Counted from the first letter of the stretch, positions 1-12,647 are shown. The stretch: DNA of 64,000 nt from Sipunculus nudus (GCA_026874595.1 CM049319.1:39689473-39753472); one strand, 5' to 3'. The notes: generated by a model from the letters alone, not told the origin. Numbers and translations: made by a program.

Positions 1-900
1 ATTGATGCCTCATCGACCGTTTTTAGCTCAGCTGACTGATAGGTCCATAAAAAACCTCCTTCGAAACTTGAAATTACGTCACAGCAACCTATATCCAACG
101 AGCTATGGGGCTCGTGAGAGCCCCCCCCCCCCCCCCCCCTCCCCCCCCCCCCCCCGAATATTGCAAAATTGATACAAAAGCTCTAGTATCTGAATAACTA
201 TTGCATTGACCGCCATGATTATTTTCATATATATTGATCATGAAGTGCTTCATCATTTCCTGAAGACTGGTATCTGTATTTTTTCTATTTTTTACGCTTT
301 TTTCTCTATCATTGAGACCTTCCAATGAAGCAGTCCTGCCGTCAATTGGACACAAACCGTAACCGTTGGACTTAGAAATCTCTTACTGTACAAACCAATC
401 CGATAGCCACAGAACCTTCTTACGCAATATCCAGCGAAGCCTTGGGCAAGGTTCCTTTGATTCCTTATATATGTTCAATATGTCTGTCTTAGTGTAAACA
501 GAGGTCATTTTAATGTCTCTTTGGACCAAAAAAGGTCACTAGCTGTGACCTTTATTCTGTGAGCTATGAAAAAATTCGATTTGAGTGCCCTATAAGTCAG
601 GTCTACACAAGTCGTAGCAGATATGCGTAGAAACTTCTAACTTAGCATTTAGGGGTTTGTTAGTAAAATTTTTCTTAAATAAGGTCACAGGTCATTGTAA
701 TCCATTTTTACGACTATGGAAGAAAAAAGAAAAAAAAAACATGATTTGGAGCACTCAGGAAGTCATCATTCCAATTGTTCAAGGTCCCTTAACAAACATT
801 TTTCACCAGACCATAACATCAATTATTAATACATGCATCACCTGTATTAAATTCAGCTGAGCGTCACCGCCAGTGGGCCAGTAGTTATATCTGTTAGATA
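1..900. repeat. Dispersed repeat family R1, copy 1 (with poly-C)
   Basis: The text opens with 'tttttagctcagctgactga' and then runs through blocks of the form 'cgtaacc.ttgga.ctagaa.ctt', 'aggtcc.taaaaa.ctcctt' and 'aacctgaaattaggtc'. The same blocks, in the same order, recur at 4.74-5.69 kb and 28.98-29.64 kb. No protein coding was recognised. The family resembles the tandem-core, non-autonomous repeats common in marine invertebrates; its class is unknown. The edges are approximate and the copy may begin before the window. Confidence 0.6.
121..155. repeat. Poly-C tract
   Basis: A run of about 35 C broken by a single T, inside repeat R1 just after 'gctcgtgagag'. At the equivalent place in the R1 copy at 5.28 kb there is another pure C run, so the tract probably grew from a short C stretch belonging to the repeat itself. 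Confidence 0.95.
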
Positions 901-1888
901 GAAGGACCTGCCGTGACCTATAGTATGATGCCAATTTTGTACTCTTGGATATAAACAATTTTAATTAATTTTCTTTTTTTCTGAAATATTGCACCAGTTC
1001 ATTTTGTAGAGTTCCAAAACATCTATTCCATGTCCTTAAATAATGCAGTTATATTGTGTTCTTTGCAACGAACATTAAAAGTATTTGTCTTCTTAACCCG
1101 AATCCAACATTATTAATTGTTATGATCTTTTGTCACGTTTCTATTCTCTCTTGTGTCATTTCTCTACCAAACGATCCAGTTTCTAACCTCAACATTTGTT
1201 ACACACAAACAATACGTTTCTACCGTCATTGGACATTTTTTTTTGTAACCAACACTGACCCAATGGATCCAAAGCTAATATCTGAACATTTCAAAATAAT
1301 TCATTTTCACACAAGAACCATCCTGAAATTTATAATTTATTTATAATTTGTTTCAGAACCTGCAGTGAATTGCTGTAGGAAATAATGATTTTATGTATAA
1401 ATCTCCCTAAATTTGAACAGTGTAAGCCCCACACACTATACATAACTAATATGATAATCAGGCAAAAATATTCAGTAATTATAAAAAATTCACAATATTT
1501 GCCATGGCAGCTATAGCTGGCATCTTGAAATATTTATAAATATATGGATTTGTATACAATATAACAAAAATAAAACAAAATTTGTTCTAAAACTGGATGT
1601 AAAATTAAATTGTTGGTGCTGCCATTAGTTTGATTGTTTATTATAAATATTAATATATATGAATATGCATGTGAAAAATTAGTTGTTCTTTCAACCATTA
1701 TTGGGAAAAGCTGTTGACAGGCGTAGCAATGGTTATAGCTCTCAGGCGAATTGAAAATTCAGTTTGTACTTTTATATATCATTTGTCACAAACCAACAGT
1801 CTGATGATGATGTTTGGAGATCAATCACATATATAACCGTTTGAGTGTGAAAATACGTCAGCAAGATACAGTATCAACAGTCAGTAAG

Positions 1889-1927
<39 letters not shown>

Positions 1928-2713
1928 TTATTCTGTTTTGATCCGCATATCCGCCGCTAGATGGCAGCTGGTCCCAGGACGGATAGGTCGATTTCTTAAT
2001 GAATAACAGTTGTAAGACGGTGCTGTGTACATTCAGCCTGTCACCAGAGCGGCTGCTATACCACAATGGTCAGATGGGGGCACCCTATGTAATTATTTCA
2101 AGGCGTGAGTGAAACACAGAAATACCGATTTGTTATAAGAAATTAATATTTGACCTTTCACAGTTATAGATTTGCTCATTTTTCGCTGATATACAACCTG
2201 TTTTTAAATAGTAAAACCCAATATTTCATTCAATTAAACACCCATTGATGGCCATTCTCTATTTCGCAGCGGAAATATTAGATAAGAAGGGAGCCCAGTT
2301 AAGCTGCACGAAGGGGGGGGGGGGAGGGCTCGAACATTTTGTAATCGTATCATTATTTTATTCGGTAGGTGAACTTTAACCTGAAATCAACGAGAACCAA
2401 ACAACAACCATGGATGATGTTACGTTTGCGGGATCTACATTTTAGGTGACGAAATATCATTCGTCTCTCTCGTTAGCATTTCTAGGAAGGATCTAGGAAG
2501 CATCCGCTGCTAATTCCTGTGCTCTTCTGAAGCCAGTGATAACTTTGATGATAATAACGATTTCTGGGGCTGCGGATTAACAGAGAAGAGGGAGAGTACC
2601 TTTCCACAAATTATCCCCATGACATGCACTCTGCCAGACGGGTTTCAATATTCATCAATACGATTGCAACCAATATAACTGTTAAGATTACTACATAAAA
2701 GCTTTAAAGGACG

Positions 2714-2715
<2 letters not shown>
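901..2715. other. No gene recognised; AT-rich DNA
   Basis: AT-rich sequence with only short open frames of biased composition. It contains a compound (TA)n(TG)n microsatellite at about 1887-1927 and a short G run at about 2316-2325. No protein family, RNA gene or repeat edge was recognised. Confidence 0.5.
1887..1927. repeat. (TA)n(TG)n compound microsatellite
   Basis: About 18 bp of alternating TA followed directly by about 20 bp of alternating TG. Confidence 0.95.

Positions 2716-2761
<46 letters not shown>
2716..2761. repeat. (TA)n microsatellite
   Basis: About 46 bp of uninterrupted alternating A and T. Confidence 0.95.
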
Positions 2762-2763
<2 letters not shown>

Positions 2764-2929
2764 GTACCAAAAATAGTACATTGGTTTTATACAACGAGAA
2801 AACAACAAAAGTGAAGAAAAAAATCAGACATATGAATATTCAGTCCAAGACATCGCCTCATCAGTAGACAACGCATTAATTAGCACGTACCCTTACTCGG
2901 TTGTTATTCCAGCTTTACGATCAGTTAAT

Positions 2930-4510
2930 TCTTATATTAATTCTATATTCACAGACCTTGGTTCCTTTTTGTAGTGACTCTTCAAAGTATTAAGATTAAC
3001 AATGTCACACCACATTCCATAATTATTCATCTCACCTTGAAGATATCTTAGATTGTTTCCTTTTACACTGACATATGTATACTTAGCTCTTTTAGCTAAG
3101 AACCGTACAATATTATACTCCACAGAATACATAGTGCATAAAAAGTCATAAAGCGTGCAATAATTATATTTATCAGAGTTTAATACCATGCAAGGCCATG
3201 CACAATACTCCTGTGCGAGTTATATTGCAAATGCCAAATATGACTCAAAGCCTTGTTATAAGATGTACATATTTTTGTCTATTGATTTGTGCTGTAACCT
3301 CCAGGATTGGCAGCCATACAAATAGGAATGAAATAACTTATTTACAACCCTGGTCGACAGACACCTAAAGTTATACATTAGAACATTAAAGCTTGAGATA
3401 AATTTGCCCCTTTGTTTCTTTATATCTTAATGATCTGACAAGTCTGAGCTTACCATATTTCCTAGGTACTGCACAGATTCCTGCATTCTATAGGAACACC
3501 ATTTAAGCAAACTTTTTTATGGTTTAACTGCTGTACCCTTTTTGAACAGAACACATTTTGATTGCTTTGGATGGTAAGCCATATCAAATAATAATTCTAT
3601 AGCAAAACGTTCACCTTCTTTCAACATTTCCTGAAGGCCTGACCTACTGGGGCTTAACAATGTGAGATCTTCAGCATAGCCTAATGTACCTACATAATGG
3701 CCACCAAACTGGCTCCAAACTCATAAGATTCAACTCCCCCCCTTTTAGCTTTGATGACATGAGTCCTGTACATATCCATTCGGGCCCGGATAAAAGTAGG
3801 CTGGATATTTTGTTCCAATTCCATTCTGAACAACAAAGGAATATCGACTTTGACAAATGCACAAGATGCATCATCAAATCAAGAATACACTGGTAAACCA
3901 TTCCATATGTAACCGTTTCCTTTAGGATCACTTTACACATGTTAGTTGAGCGGCCTTTTTTAAATACACACTGTAATAAGGAGGTACTGAGTTTATCTCC
4001 AGTTTTATTGATGATTACAATATCAAGCAACTTACTCAAACAACTCTCAAGAGATACCCCTATAATTATTACTACACGTGAGATCACCCTAACGATCTTT
4101 AGGTATGGGAACAATTAGGCCCTACTTATGTTATATTGTTTTTGGGAACATGTCCATGGGAGATCATAAATGAAAAAGAATTGGCAGATATACATGCAAA
4201 CGATCAGGCCCGGGAATTATGTGGTGTGACTGTAAAATATTTCTGCGATCATAAACTTTTCCCTTTTTCAAATGATCAACAGCCCTTTTCACATCTAAAA
4301 CATCTACACAAAATGTTTCATTCACAGGTATCCTTCGCATTGTCAGATCTGCTGTAGCATTAATATCGTCTGCATTCTCAGGAAAACAATTTTATAAATC
4401 CTCGTATATTCACCCAAAATGATTGGTAAGCTCATAACATGTATATTTATCATCAACAACCGTAGTCTGCACAGCATCACCTAATTATCTTAAGTTCCGC
4501 CCATATAGGT
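2930..4510 (-). pseudogene. Decayed non-LTR retrotransposon (LINE) reverse transcriptase
   Basis: Read on the minus strand, three frames together spell a LINE reverse transcriptase. In order: a segment ending ADLTMRRIPVNE (near 4360); KKGK.YDR and then IPGPDRLHVYLPILF (near 4200); NNYRGISLESCLSKLLDI (near 4030), the usual entry motif of the RT fingers; FKKGRST (near 3960); and GYAEDLTLLSPSRSGLQEML (near 3640), the catalytic YADD box with Glu in place of the first Asp. QYLGNMVSSDLSDH follows near 3450. The thumb and C-terminal part continues to about 2935 with the open frame 2932-3189. Frameshifts and stop codons break it, so it is dead. The exact clade was not resolved (Jockey/RTE-like group possible). 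Confidence 0.8.
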
Positions 4511-4739
4511 CTCGATCACAACTGTTATAAAGCATTTCTGAAATCCTTTGTTTTCGTTAAATATCCTCATTTCGTTCACTCTGCTTCACTGCCCTATGAT
4601 AGTTGGCTCGAGTTCTACGTCTTGTAGTGGCTACATGTCGAACAGTTGTAGGACCATTTTGGATCCACAGCTAATGTCAAAAATAAGCTTGTTCTTTAAA
4701 AGGCTTAACATGCTCCGACCGGTACAGTATTTGCTTCAG

Positions 4740-5690
4740 TTCACACCTAGGTTGGTTTTTAGCACAGCTGACTGAAAGTCATCTGAACTATAGCAATCAC
4801 TGTTAGTTCGTCGTCCGTCTGTCTGCCAGTCTGCCTGTCCGACTGTCAACAGGGCACAAATCGTAACCACTGGATCTAGAATCTTCTAACTTGACATCCA
4901 GGGATGTCCATAAATAATCTCCTTGAAAACCTGAAATTAAGTCTCTGTTACCCATATCCTTTGAGCTTTGGGACTCGGAAGTACCCTCAGAATAATGAAA
5001 ATTTGATCACCATGATTCTCTGCATGTATTTTTATCATTGAGGGTTTCATCAGTTACTGCAGACTGGGGGTGTCATTAATATTTTTTCCGAATTTTTACG
5101 CATTTTTTACCTCTAATTTTGAGACCTTCAAAGATGCAGTCGTCCATTAACAGGGCATAAATCGTAACCATTGGACCTAGAATCTTCTGAATTGAGATCC
5201 AGAGAGGTCCATTAAAAATCTCCTTGGAAACCTGAAATTAGGTCTGTTTCCCATATCCTCTGAAATATGGGGCTCCGAACCCCCCCCCCCCCCCCCCCAA
5301 TTAATTATAAATTTGATACAAAAGCTACAGTATCTGAACAACTTATGCATTGATTACCATGATTCTTTGCATGCATATTGATCATTAGTGTTTCATTAGT
5401 TCCTGTAGACTGATTGTGCCAGTTGTTTCCTAGTTTTTATGCATTTTTTCCCTATTTTGAGGTCTTCAAAGATGCCATTGTCCGTTAACAGGGTACAAAT
5501 CGTAACCATTTGACCTAGAAACTTGTTACATTACATTCAGTGAGGTCCAGGAAAAATCTCTTCGAAAACCTGAAATTAGGTCTTTATTACCAATATTCTC
5601 TTAGCCATGGGGCTTATAGTTGCCTGTGCAAGGACATTATAGTCAATATGTCAGTCGGGTTAGCATGACTCATGGGTCACTTGTAAAACG
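4740..5690. repeat. Dispersed repeat family R1, copy 2: three tandem units
   Basis: It starts with 'tttttagcacagctgactga' and a 'cgtcgtccgtctgtctgcc' block. Three units of roughly 310-330 bp follow, each opening with '..aacagggcacaaatcgtaacca' (near 4848, 5147 and 5481) and then 'ctagaatcttctaa', 'aacctgaaattaggtct' and a G/C-rich step that has grown into a poly-C run in the second unit (about 5281-5298). No coding was recognised. Confidence 0.75.
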
Positions 5691-6019
5691 GTAAACACTT
5701 ATTACTTGCATTGGCTGTTATTTACAATATTTGCATATATAACATCAATACATTTTTTATGCTCAGATAATGACCACGCATTATCCATACATGTCAAAAG
5801 ATTTCTATCTATGCAAATATTCTTAAGGTTCATATCTTACGCATTCTTATATTCTAGGATCTCTTTCTTAGTTGTGTTAACCCAATCAATTCGAGTTTTC
5901 ACACCATTAATCATGTAATACTTACCTGCATCAATATTGTTTAAAAAAGTCTTAAAATACCGACTATTTTTTGGCGATTTTGAAAAAAACTTGTATAATT
6001 GATAAATTATAAAATTTTG
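5691..6019. other. No feature recognised
   Basis: AT-rich sequence between repeat R1 and the LINE scrap. Short open frames on both strands match nothing recognised. Confidence 0.4.
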
Positions 6020-6262
6020 TGTGAAATTCAAAATTCTACACCTAGATCTATCAGATTTTAAAGCAAAATCTAAACCGGCCTCGTGCAAGTTCAAAGTGAC
6101 ATTTTACAAGCTATTTTATAAGCGGCAGATCACCATCCTGGTGCTACTAGAATTGTCAGCCGCTTACTGTATAATCGATCACGGGATACTTGTGTCGAGG
6201 CTGTCGTTCCTGCTTTGAATTGAAGGTGTAGCTTTAGATTGGTTTAAATAGTGTTTGCAAAT
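6020..6262 (+). pseudogene. LINE reverse transcriptase fragment (CR1/Jockey-like)
   Basis: The frame around 6125-6215 reads ITILVLLELSAAYCIIDHGI, the RT block usually seen as VLLDLSAAFDTIDH in CR1, L2 and Jockey elements. After a stop codon the same frame continues IEGVALDWFK, the next conserved block. Nothing further is recognisable on either side; a C-rich tract starts at about 6320. This is a short dead fragment. The clade is inferred from two motifs only. Confidence 0.7.
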
Positions 6263-6319
6263 ACTTAACCTAATTAACTACTTATATGCAAGGTCAGTTC
6301 TGCAGGTAATCCTCTAAAC

Positions 6320-6332
6320 CCCCCCCCCCCCC
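6320..6332. repeat. Poly-C tract
   Basis: About 13 C in a row between the LINE scrap and the end of the minus-strand Gypsy element. Confidence 0.9.
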
Positions 6333-6451
6333 GGAGTCATTGGTACACCCAGGATCCAATAAGGGTAAACAATGGCTGATAAAAGAATGATACGCCGATA
6401 GTATATCCATGGTGAGTACAGACCAGGATGAACCGATCACAAGATAGGCCT

Positions 6452-8097
6452 TCACTGGGTAGACTGCCTTCTAGCCTGGGGATTATATTGCCCCATAGAA
6501 TATACATAATCATCTAGCCAAGGCGGTGCAACCCTTCGGCTAGAGCGTCTAGGTGATGCGCTGGCGGAGGTAGGTTCTTGCGAGGGATCGGATTGGTGGT
6601 GCAACACTATTTGACAAGTTGAAAGAGGGCCTGATGATGGCTGAAGCCTGGGAGTACAGGTGTCGGTCGGAGAGCTTCCGTTGTAGTTACCCGAGGCACA
6701 GACATGGGGTTTTGGGGAATGATGCACCTGCTTAACAAGTTCATCTTGTTGAGGCTCATGCCTGAAGTCAGACGGTGCCTGACCAGCCCCTTTGTCATAC
6801 GGTAAAGGCACGGTCACTGGTGGAGCAAGGTTGACGTCAACTTGGGGGCCAGTGGATTGATCGAAGGCGAAGCAGGCATAGGGTTGGCTGTCCTTGGAAG
6901 ATGTCGTAGATCAGATTATATCGATTGTTTAGTTGCGGTGAATATACGGGTGTATACTTGCGTAAGGATTTTTGATTGCGAACAGTCACCTGGCCAGGTC
7001 CATCAACAAGCTTTACTTGCTGGTCGAACTGGCGCACCTCAACAACACATCCTGTTATGTCCCATTTCAATGCATCAGCACCAGTTTGGTTCTGGATTCT
7101 AACCAATCCCCTACAGTGAGTGGTGGTAGGCGCTTTGTGTGCTCAGCAAGCTGTTCAGCAGTTCTCATGTGTCTCTTTCGTAGGCCGCTTCCCTCAACGT
7201 TAGAGTGACGCTCCATGTTTGGTGAGGCTGGTAGTGACCGGGAACAATGGGTACGAAATCCCTGATGGATCGACCAGAGACACACATGGCAGGAAACAAT
7301 TTGGTGTCTCTGTCCGGGGTGTTCCTGTATTGTAGGATGGCGCGTTGGAAGGAGTCTATGTCAAGTTTACCTTTGGGTCCAGTGTTATTGGTAATCAATC
7401 TCTTTATTGTTTTGACACCTACTTCCACTCTGCAATTACTATGCGGGAAAGCCACAGCGGAGAGTCTATGATGCACACCCCATGTTTTCAGAAATATCTG
7501 GTAGCTGATGACGTGAATTCAGGGCCACCGTCTGAGGACAATTCATCCGAAATTCCAAAGGTGACAAATGTGCGGCGTAGACTGTCAATGAGGCCTGAGG
7601 CTCCACAAGAGGTTTTCTCTACGATGGGCCAGTTGGAGCATCTGTCTACTATGACCAAGTAGTGGTTGCCTTTGTAATGGAAGAAATCTGCACATACGCA
7701 CCGGAGCGTTTGGCTTAGAATGGGCCATTCGTTTGCAGTGGCTGCAATTGTTTCTGAGGTTTATGATATCAGTTGTGATACCTGGCTAGAAAATGGGGGA
7801 CTCTGCTCTGGACATCATGGATGACACACCCTTGTGTGCTGAATGGAGTGCGGTGAGAACATGTTGCCTGGGGGGGGGGGGGATCACTAATCTGTCTTTG
7901 TATATATCAACGCCATCAACAGTTGATAAGTGGTCACAAAACTGGTGGTACTCTCGCAATGTTTCTGGTAAGTTATTGCGTGTGTCAGGCATGCCGGATT
8001 CAATCAGCTCTCCCAATTGAAACATGTCCTCATCACCTGTCGTAGTAGTTTTAATCATGTGCCATGTGTCACACGGCAGTGGACCGATGGATGACAC
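6452..8097 (-). pseudogene. Gypsy integrase region (broken)
   Basis: The N-terminal part (8097-7786) carries RLVIPPPPRQHVLTALHSAH followed by KGVSSMMSRAESPIF, the region of the HHCC zinc finger. The catalytic core's last block lies at 7476-7165 with [20 protein letters not shown] then KTIKRLI; the Glu is the expected third member of the D,D-35-E triad. The C-terminal part at 7106-6837 contains LKWDITGCVVEVRQFDQ and LRKYTPVYSP, a beta-rich DNA-binding tail. These pieces sit in different frames. The function would have been to insert the cDNA into chromosomes; it is now non-functional. Confidence 0.82.
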
Positions 8098-8109
8098 CGA
8101 TGAGGAGTA

Positions 8110-8760
8110 AAGGACATATTCGGCTTTGCCGTCATCTTGTATATCGCACTTTTCTGGTCTGCCATTGCTTATGTGGTTGGGACGTCGAGAAAGTCTATGC
8201 AGTCATCATCCAGGCAAACTGAAGTAACGTCATCTGTCAACACATTGTGTTTTGGTTCACCTGTTGGATGACGTGACACCGTGTCAGCAGCACGAGGTTT
8301 AGCTCCGGGCACATGTACCATCTGGTACTTATAGCGCAGAGGTTTTTCTTCTTTTAGGTTGCGAAGTCTTGCATTTGGGATGTTTTCAAGCGATCGGTCC
8401 CCATATATTTTCAGTACGGGCTCATGGTCCACCGCAGTGGTCAGGTTGTCACAGCAAAGAACGAAGTACCTTGCCTTTTCTAATACCTTGACTACTGCCA
8501 GGGCTTCTCCCTCTACTGGCGCAAAGCAAGGTTATGTGGCACTGGTGAATCTGCTGCAAAACTAATGTAGCCTTTCAACCACCATGACAACAGAAAAGTG
8601 TGGATTCGGTGCATTGACCTTGCTTCTGGAATAGCTAGAAGCCAATACCCTGATTTGACCAGTCGGTGGCTAGGCATGTCGGTTTGCCCTTGTAGAATAT
8701 GCGTACGCCCTCTTGGATTTCACCACAATAATTGAATTGGATTCTTGGAATAAACATTCT
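8110..8760 (-). pseudogene. Gypsy RNase H region (broken)
   Basis: The open stretch 8432-8169 contains DHEPVLKIYGDRSLENIPN and then MVHVPGAKPRAADTVSRHP. These are the typical end of the Ty3/Gypsy RNase H domain, with 'TDHEPL..I' and the last catalytic Asp in 'AADTLSRHP'. The upstream half (to about 8760) is out of frame. It would degrade the RNA strand of the RNA-DNA hybrid during reverse transcription. Confidence 0.78.
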
Positions 8761-8854
8761 TAATGGTCATTCCACCTAAAAGGTGTGCCAGGTTTAATTA
8801 GACGTCGAAATGGCTGCATCCTGTCTGTCATGCTGAATGCGTAGGATACTTGGT

Positions 8855-9826
8855 TTACAAGGCCAAACCAAGATCGTATGTCTGTGATATTTTGGGCGTA
8901 TGGAAGTCCAAAATGACTTGTAAGTACCGACTGTACTGTCTAACACTGTCTTTGTTAATTTCAAAGCCGGCAAATTCAACGGTGTCTTCAGCAAATCCGA
9001 ACTTTTCAGGGTTCAGAGTGACCCCTTTTTTTCCGCATGTATCAAGCCACTCGCAAGCCTGGAAGAAATTTTCTCCAAAGTCCTCGGCCAGAAGAAGGGT
9101 ATAATCGACACACTTTGTCGTATTTGGAATATTAGAGACTATTTCATCGAATCCGCGTGTGTAGCCATCGCCAGATGCATGTATCCCTGGGGTGCTGTGC
9201 GATATCTTTAACGACCCCAAGGCGTGATGAGTGTTGTGAGATGTGCGATTTCGCGTCTGATAGGCACACTATGATAGCCATTCTAAGCATCGAATACAGT
9301 CTTTTTTGGTACCTTGAGGGACGGAACGTGCTTGGTGGAATGGAGACTGAATTTGGTGAGATTCTCTTGGTGCATGTGCGTTTAAGGCTTGAAAGTCAAC
9401 AGTACGACGTGGTGTCCCATTTTCTTTGCACATACTAACATCCTGTGCCACCATGCCACAGGCTCATCAATAGGTACAGGTTCTATCACGCCTAGTCGAA
9501 CATCTTGATCTAGGCCAGCTTTCACCTTGCCAGTGCAGTGGAACTGGGACCGGTGTGTGATGGGCCACTGGCGCGGTACTGGGATCAACCATGAGCTGTA
9601 TTGGCGGTCCAACCATGAGTAGGAGGGGTTGGTGCTCGCAAGTGTTGAATGTGCTTGATTTGAATCTGTCGAATAGAAACTGCTTCAAAAGGTCTCTGTT
9701 TTCCACAGTTGCTGGGTAGGGTAGTTTAGTAGGAATAGGGGGTGTTGGCTCACGTGGTGGACAGTGGCAATTCATATCAGGGTGGTTGACCGACATTATC
9801 TGGCTTTTCTGCTGCACCACAGGCAC
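8855..9826 (-). pseudogene. Gypsy reverse transcriptase region (broken)
   Basis: Frames in order: LGVIEPVPIDEPVAWWHRML (9612-9382), then KENGTPRRTVDFQALNAHAP with FHQARSVPQGTKK (9454-9269), then KCVDYTLLLAEDFGENFFQ and VEFAGFEI (9220-8855). The catalytic YxDD box appears as CVDYTLLL, so a metal-binding Asp is changed. Frame changes lie between each piece. The 9826-9613 part is the linker between protease and RT. Confidence 0.85.
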
Positions 9827-9915
9827 GATTCTTCGAGTCCATAGGGTCGCCTGCGTCTTTACTAATCGTAGGGAAGTATTGGGTAATCATACCAAGGGCA
9901 GCACAAGCTTCTCTA

Positions 9916-10327
9916 CTAAAGAAACAGTTTGTCTGAGTTGTCAGTGACATATACCATTTGTCGGGTTACAAGCACATCGCCGTTAGGACCTGTCCCAGAG
10001 AATCGAAGGATTGCAGCAACAAGGATCCGGATGCCCTTGTTGTTGGCAGAATGTATTTTCATGGTCGCAGGAATCAGATTTTTTTTCTGCGAGGCCAAGT
10101 CGATGGATGACCTTGATGCCGGCTAGACAACTTTGGCAGCCAGTGTCAGCCATTGCTGGAATCGAGGCAGTCTTTGTCTTGAACTTAACCGTAGACTTAT
10201 ATCCCAGGCTATCGTTGTCGTCAATAACAGCTTTGACTGTGATATTGATGAAAGGTTGCGGTTGAGAGGGTTGTTGGACCCAAGCATCTGATGGTTCGTT
10301 CTGTCGATGATGGTCAAGGTTAAACAC
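9916..10327 (-). pseudogene. Gypsy aspartic protease (frameshifted)
   Basis: The frame 10327-9983 contains FKTKTASIPAMADTGCQSCL, with the retroviral-type active-site motif D-T-G. After a frameshift the second frame (10098-9916) continues the fold with MKIHSANNKGIRILVAAILR and RQMVYVTDNSDKLFLS. Known role: cleaves the polyprotein. Adjacent gag (upstream) and RT (downstream) confirm the assignment. Confidence 0.82.
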
Positions 10328-10507
10328 TCTCTTGCCAAAGTTTGAACCATAACATATGGCTACCCATAGGGAGTCAAAGATGGCACCTTCATGTTATGTC
10401 GATTGTCTATCGTTAGGTACATTGGAATGGCTTTTCCCTCTCACACAGACGCAATATGATTCATGCGACTACAGTGGTTGGATGTTTGACCGTAGGCTGG
10501 GCAATCT

Positions 10508-11341
10508 TTATTTCTGATTTGAGGTGGCGCACGTATTCCATGCCTCTTCTTGCCCCAATAAGAGGAAAATTCCTATTTCCGGACATTTTTGTCCACAAGG
10601 CGTGCGGCTTTTTTTTATAGGAGCGGTATGAGCTGCTGGCTGCTGCAGCTCCCCGTGTATCAAGCAGTTTTGACGCCGAGCGTTTACCATCTTCTCGACG
10701 AAATGAAAGACCTCTTCAATTGTCATGTCTTGGTTCTTGTCACCTAATAGGTCCAGCTGTATCAGAGTGAGAACGTCGCGCAAGATAGCTTCGGTGTAGT
10801 TAACATCATGGTCACAGTTAGGGCACTTGATGATGAATTTACACACACCTGCTTGTCCACAATAAAAGAACGAATACACTCGTCGCGCTCTTGTGTCATA
10901 TTGCATTTCTATGCATTCTATTGCATTTAGTACGTCTTGCCCTGATTTATCGGCAAGAGATCCACCTACTTATCTGGTCAAATCTCTGCGCAGGGTCTCA
11001 TCGCAATATTCTAGGAGTTGTATAACACGTGCTTTTCCTGTGACTTTGGTTGCCCCGACATAGTCATTCCATCTAGACAGGAAGTAAGACCACTCCTCGC
11101 TAGTACCAGCTAGTGAAATAGTTGGCCTTTTGACTTTTTGTACGGTGTTGTGACCGGTGGCTGCATTTTGCACCAGGGCATGTGTCGTCAGTAGTGCAGC
11201 CACGATTGCGGCATCTAGGTCATCAGTTTCGAACTCACAGGCAGGTATAGGACATTTGACTTTAGGGATCTTGGTCTGTCGTCTCTGTAAAGATCTTGTT
11301 GTAAACTGAAGGTGTATACTGGGCTGAGGGGTCGTAATCAA
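10508..11341 (-). pseudogene. Gypsy gag-like region (two broken frames)
   Basis: Frame 11341-10970 encodes KVKCPIPACEFETDDLDAA, TISLAGTSEEWSYFLSRWND and YCDETLRRDLTR, a gag/capsid-type segment that includes a Cys pair. Frame 10906-10508 continues with DMTIEEVFHFVEKMVNARRQ. The same run of motifs is common in gag of invertebrate Gypsy elements whose protease carries DTGCQSCL. The assignment rests on position and recalled family resemblance. Confidence 0.7.
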
Positions 11342-11439
11342 ATGGTCATCTCCATCACAAATGAGCAGGGAAACTACTGTTTTCAGACATCTTTATTCGA
11401 CATAAAAATTATGGAGGTCTGAAAGACACAATGACAAAA

Positions 11440-12647
11440 CAGGTTTAAATTGAAATGTTAATGCTTAATGCTGAAATATGGCATACCCATGGTCCTGTGC
11501 TGGTACCAATTTTATTTACCATTTACACAAAGTCGTCAAGAAACATTATGAAGTAAGTTCTTTATGCAGATGATAATCAACTGTTCTCATTATTTCTACC
11601 TGCTAATTAAGACCTTAATAAATACAATATAGAGACTTGTGTAAATGATATTCAGAAATGGGTGTCAAAAAATAACCTCAAACTTAATAGTGAGAAACTG
11701 AGGTCATTTTCATTTATCAACAATTTCAGAAAGTAAACAATTGTACCTCGACTATTGGGTGCACCCGCATTATACCAGCTTTGAAAGTGCGGAATTTGGT
11801 TTCATTTTTTTTTTTTATAATCAGATGACACTGAAAGCATATATCAGCTCTATATGCAAAAGTGCTTAATTAAATCTGTACAATCTTAAGCTGCATGGGC
11901 ATATCTGCAATTACCTTTCAAGGTCCACTGCGTCTCAGCAAGCACAGAGCTTGATTATTTCAAAACTCGACGTGTATAATCTTTTTTATATGGGTTACCA
12001 CAGTCTCAGGTGTCTCGTTTTTAAAAAAATCAGAATCAGGTTGCCCGCATAGTATGCAGGTGCCCAAAACGTGCTCATATCGCCCCTCCTCTTGTAGAGT
12101 TACACTTGTTACCAGTGGTATGTCGAAAAAATTTAAAATCTTGTTACTTACATACAAGGCCCTCCATGGGGTGGCACCTACTTACTTGTCTGAACTATTC
12201 CAGCTGTACCAATCTCCTCGTACTTGAGGTCTAATAATGAATATCTTCATTTACATTAACCTAGAGCTAAACTTTCAAAATATGGATCGAGACAGAGCAA
12301 TAAGCTTTTGTGCTCCAGCTTTGTAAAATAAGTTGCCAGAACATATTAATTATAAGATTCAGTAGACAAATTTAAGAGTGCATAACATTTTTATGGAAGT
12401 TTAAGGTATTTTTTATAGTTCTCTTGTGAATTTTCATTTTTTTAAATATTTCTTTTTGATGGGTAATTTTTAGTTAAAGTTATCTAAAATGATAATATTA
12501 GGATATATGATGTTACGTTTTATGTGCAGTTTTTATGTCATTCATAACTGTTGCATGTATTATGTATTTTTATTCATATTTGCATGTTTTGTTAGGCGCT
12601 TTGAGCGGAGTATTTAAATTATGGACGAATGCGCATTAAAAGAATAA

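Larger units (their letters stand above)
6430..11345 (-). mobile_element. Broken Ty3/Gypsy LTR retrotransposon
   Basis: Read on the minus strand, the order is gag, aspartic protease, reverse transcriptase, RNase H, integrase (zinc-binding, core, C-terminal), the diagnostic order of Ty3/Gypsy elements. Each domain is listed separately. Many frameshifts and stops separate the pieces, so the element cannot make a polyprotein. I found no clear LTR pair at either end: the sequence just beyond 11345 belongs to a plus-strand LINE, and that below 6430 runs into a poly-C tract and another LINE scrap. The element is therefore either truncated at both ends or has LTRs too decayed to see by eye. Confidence 0.88.

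Noticed and set aside
1056-1346. 96-codon hydrophobic frame
   Set aside because: AT-rich composition, no homology recognised, no splice or start context; likely chance.
6842-10265. Plus-strand open frames over the first Gypsy element (for example 6842-7102, 7345-7662, 10011-10265)
   Set aside because: They are antisense to recognisable gag-pol domains on the minus strand.
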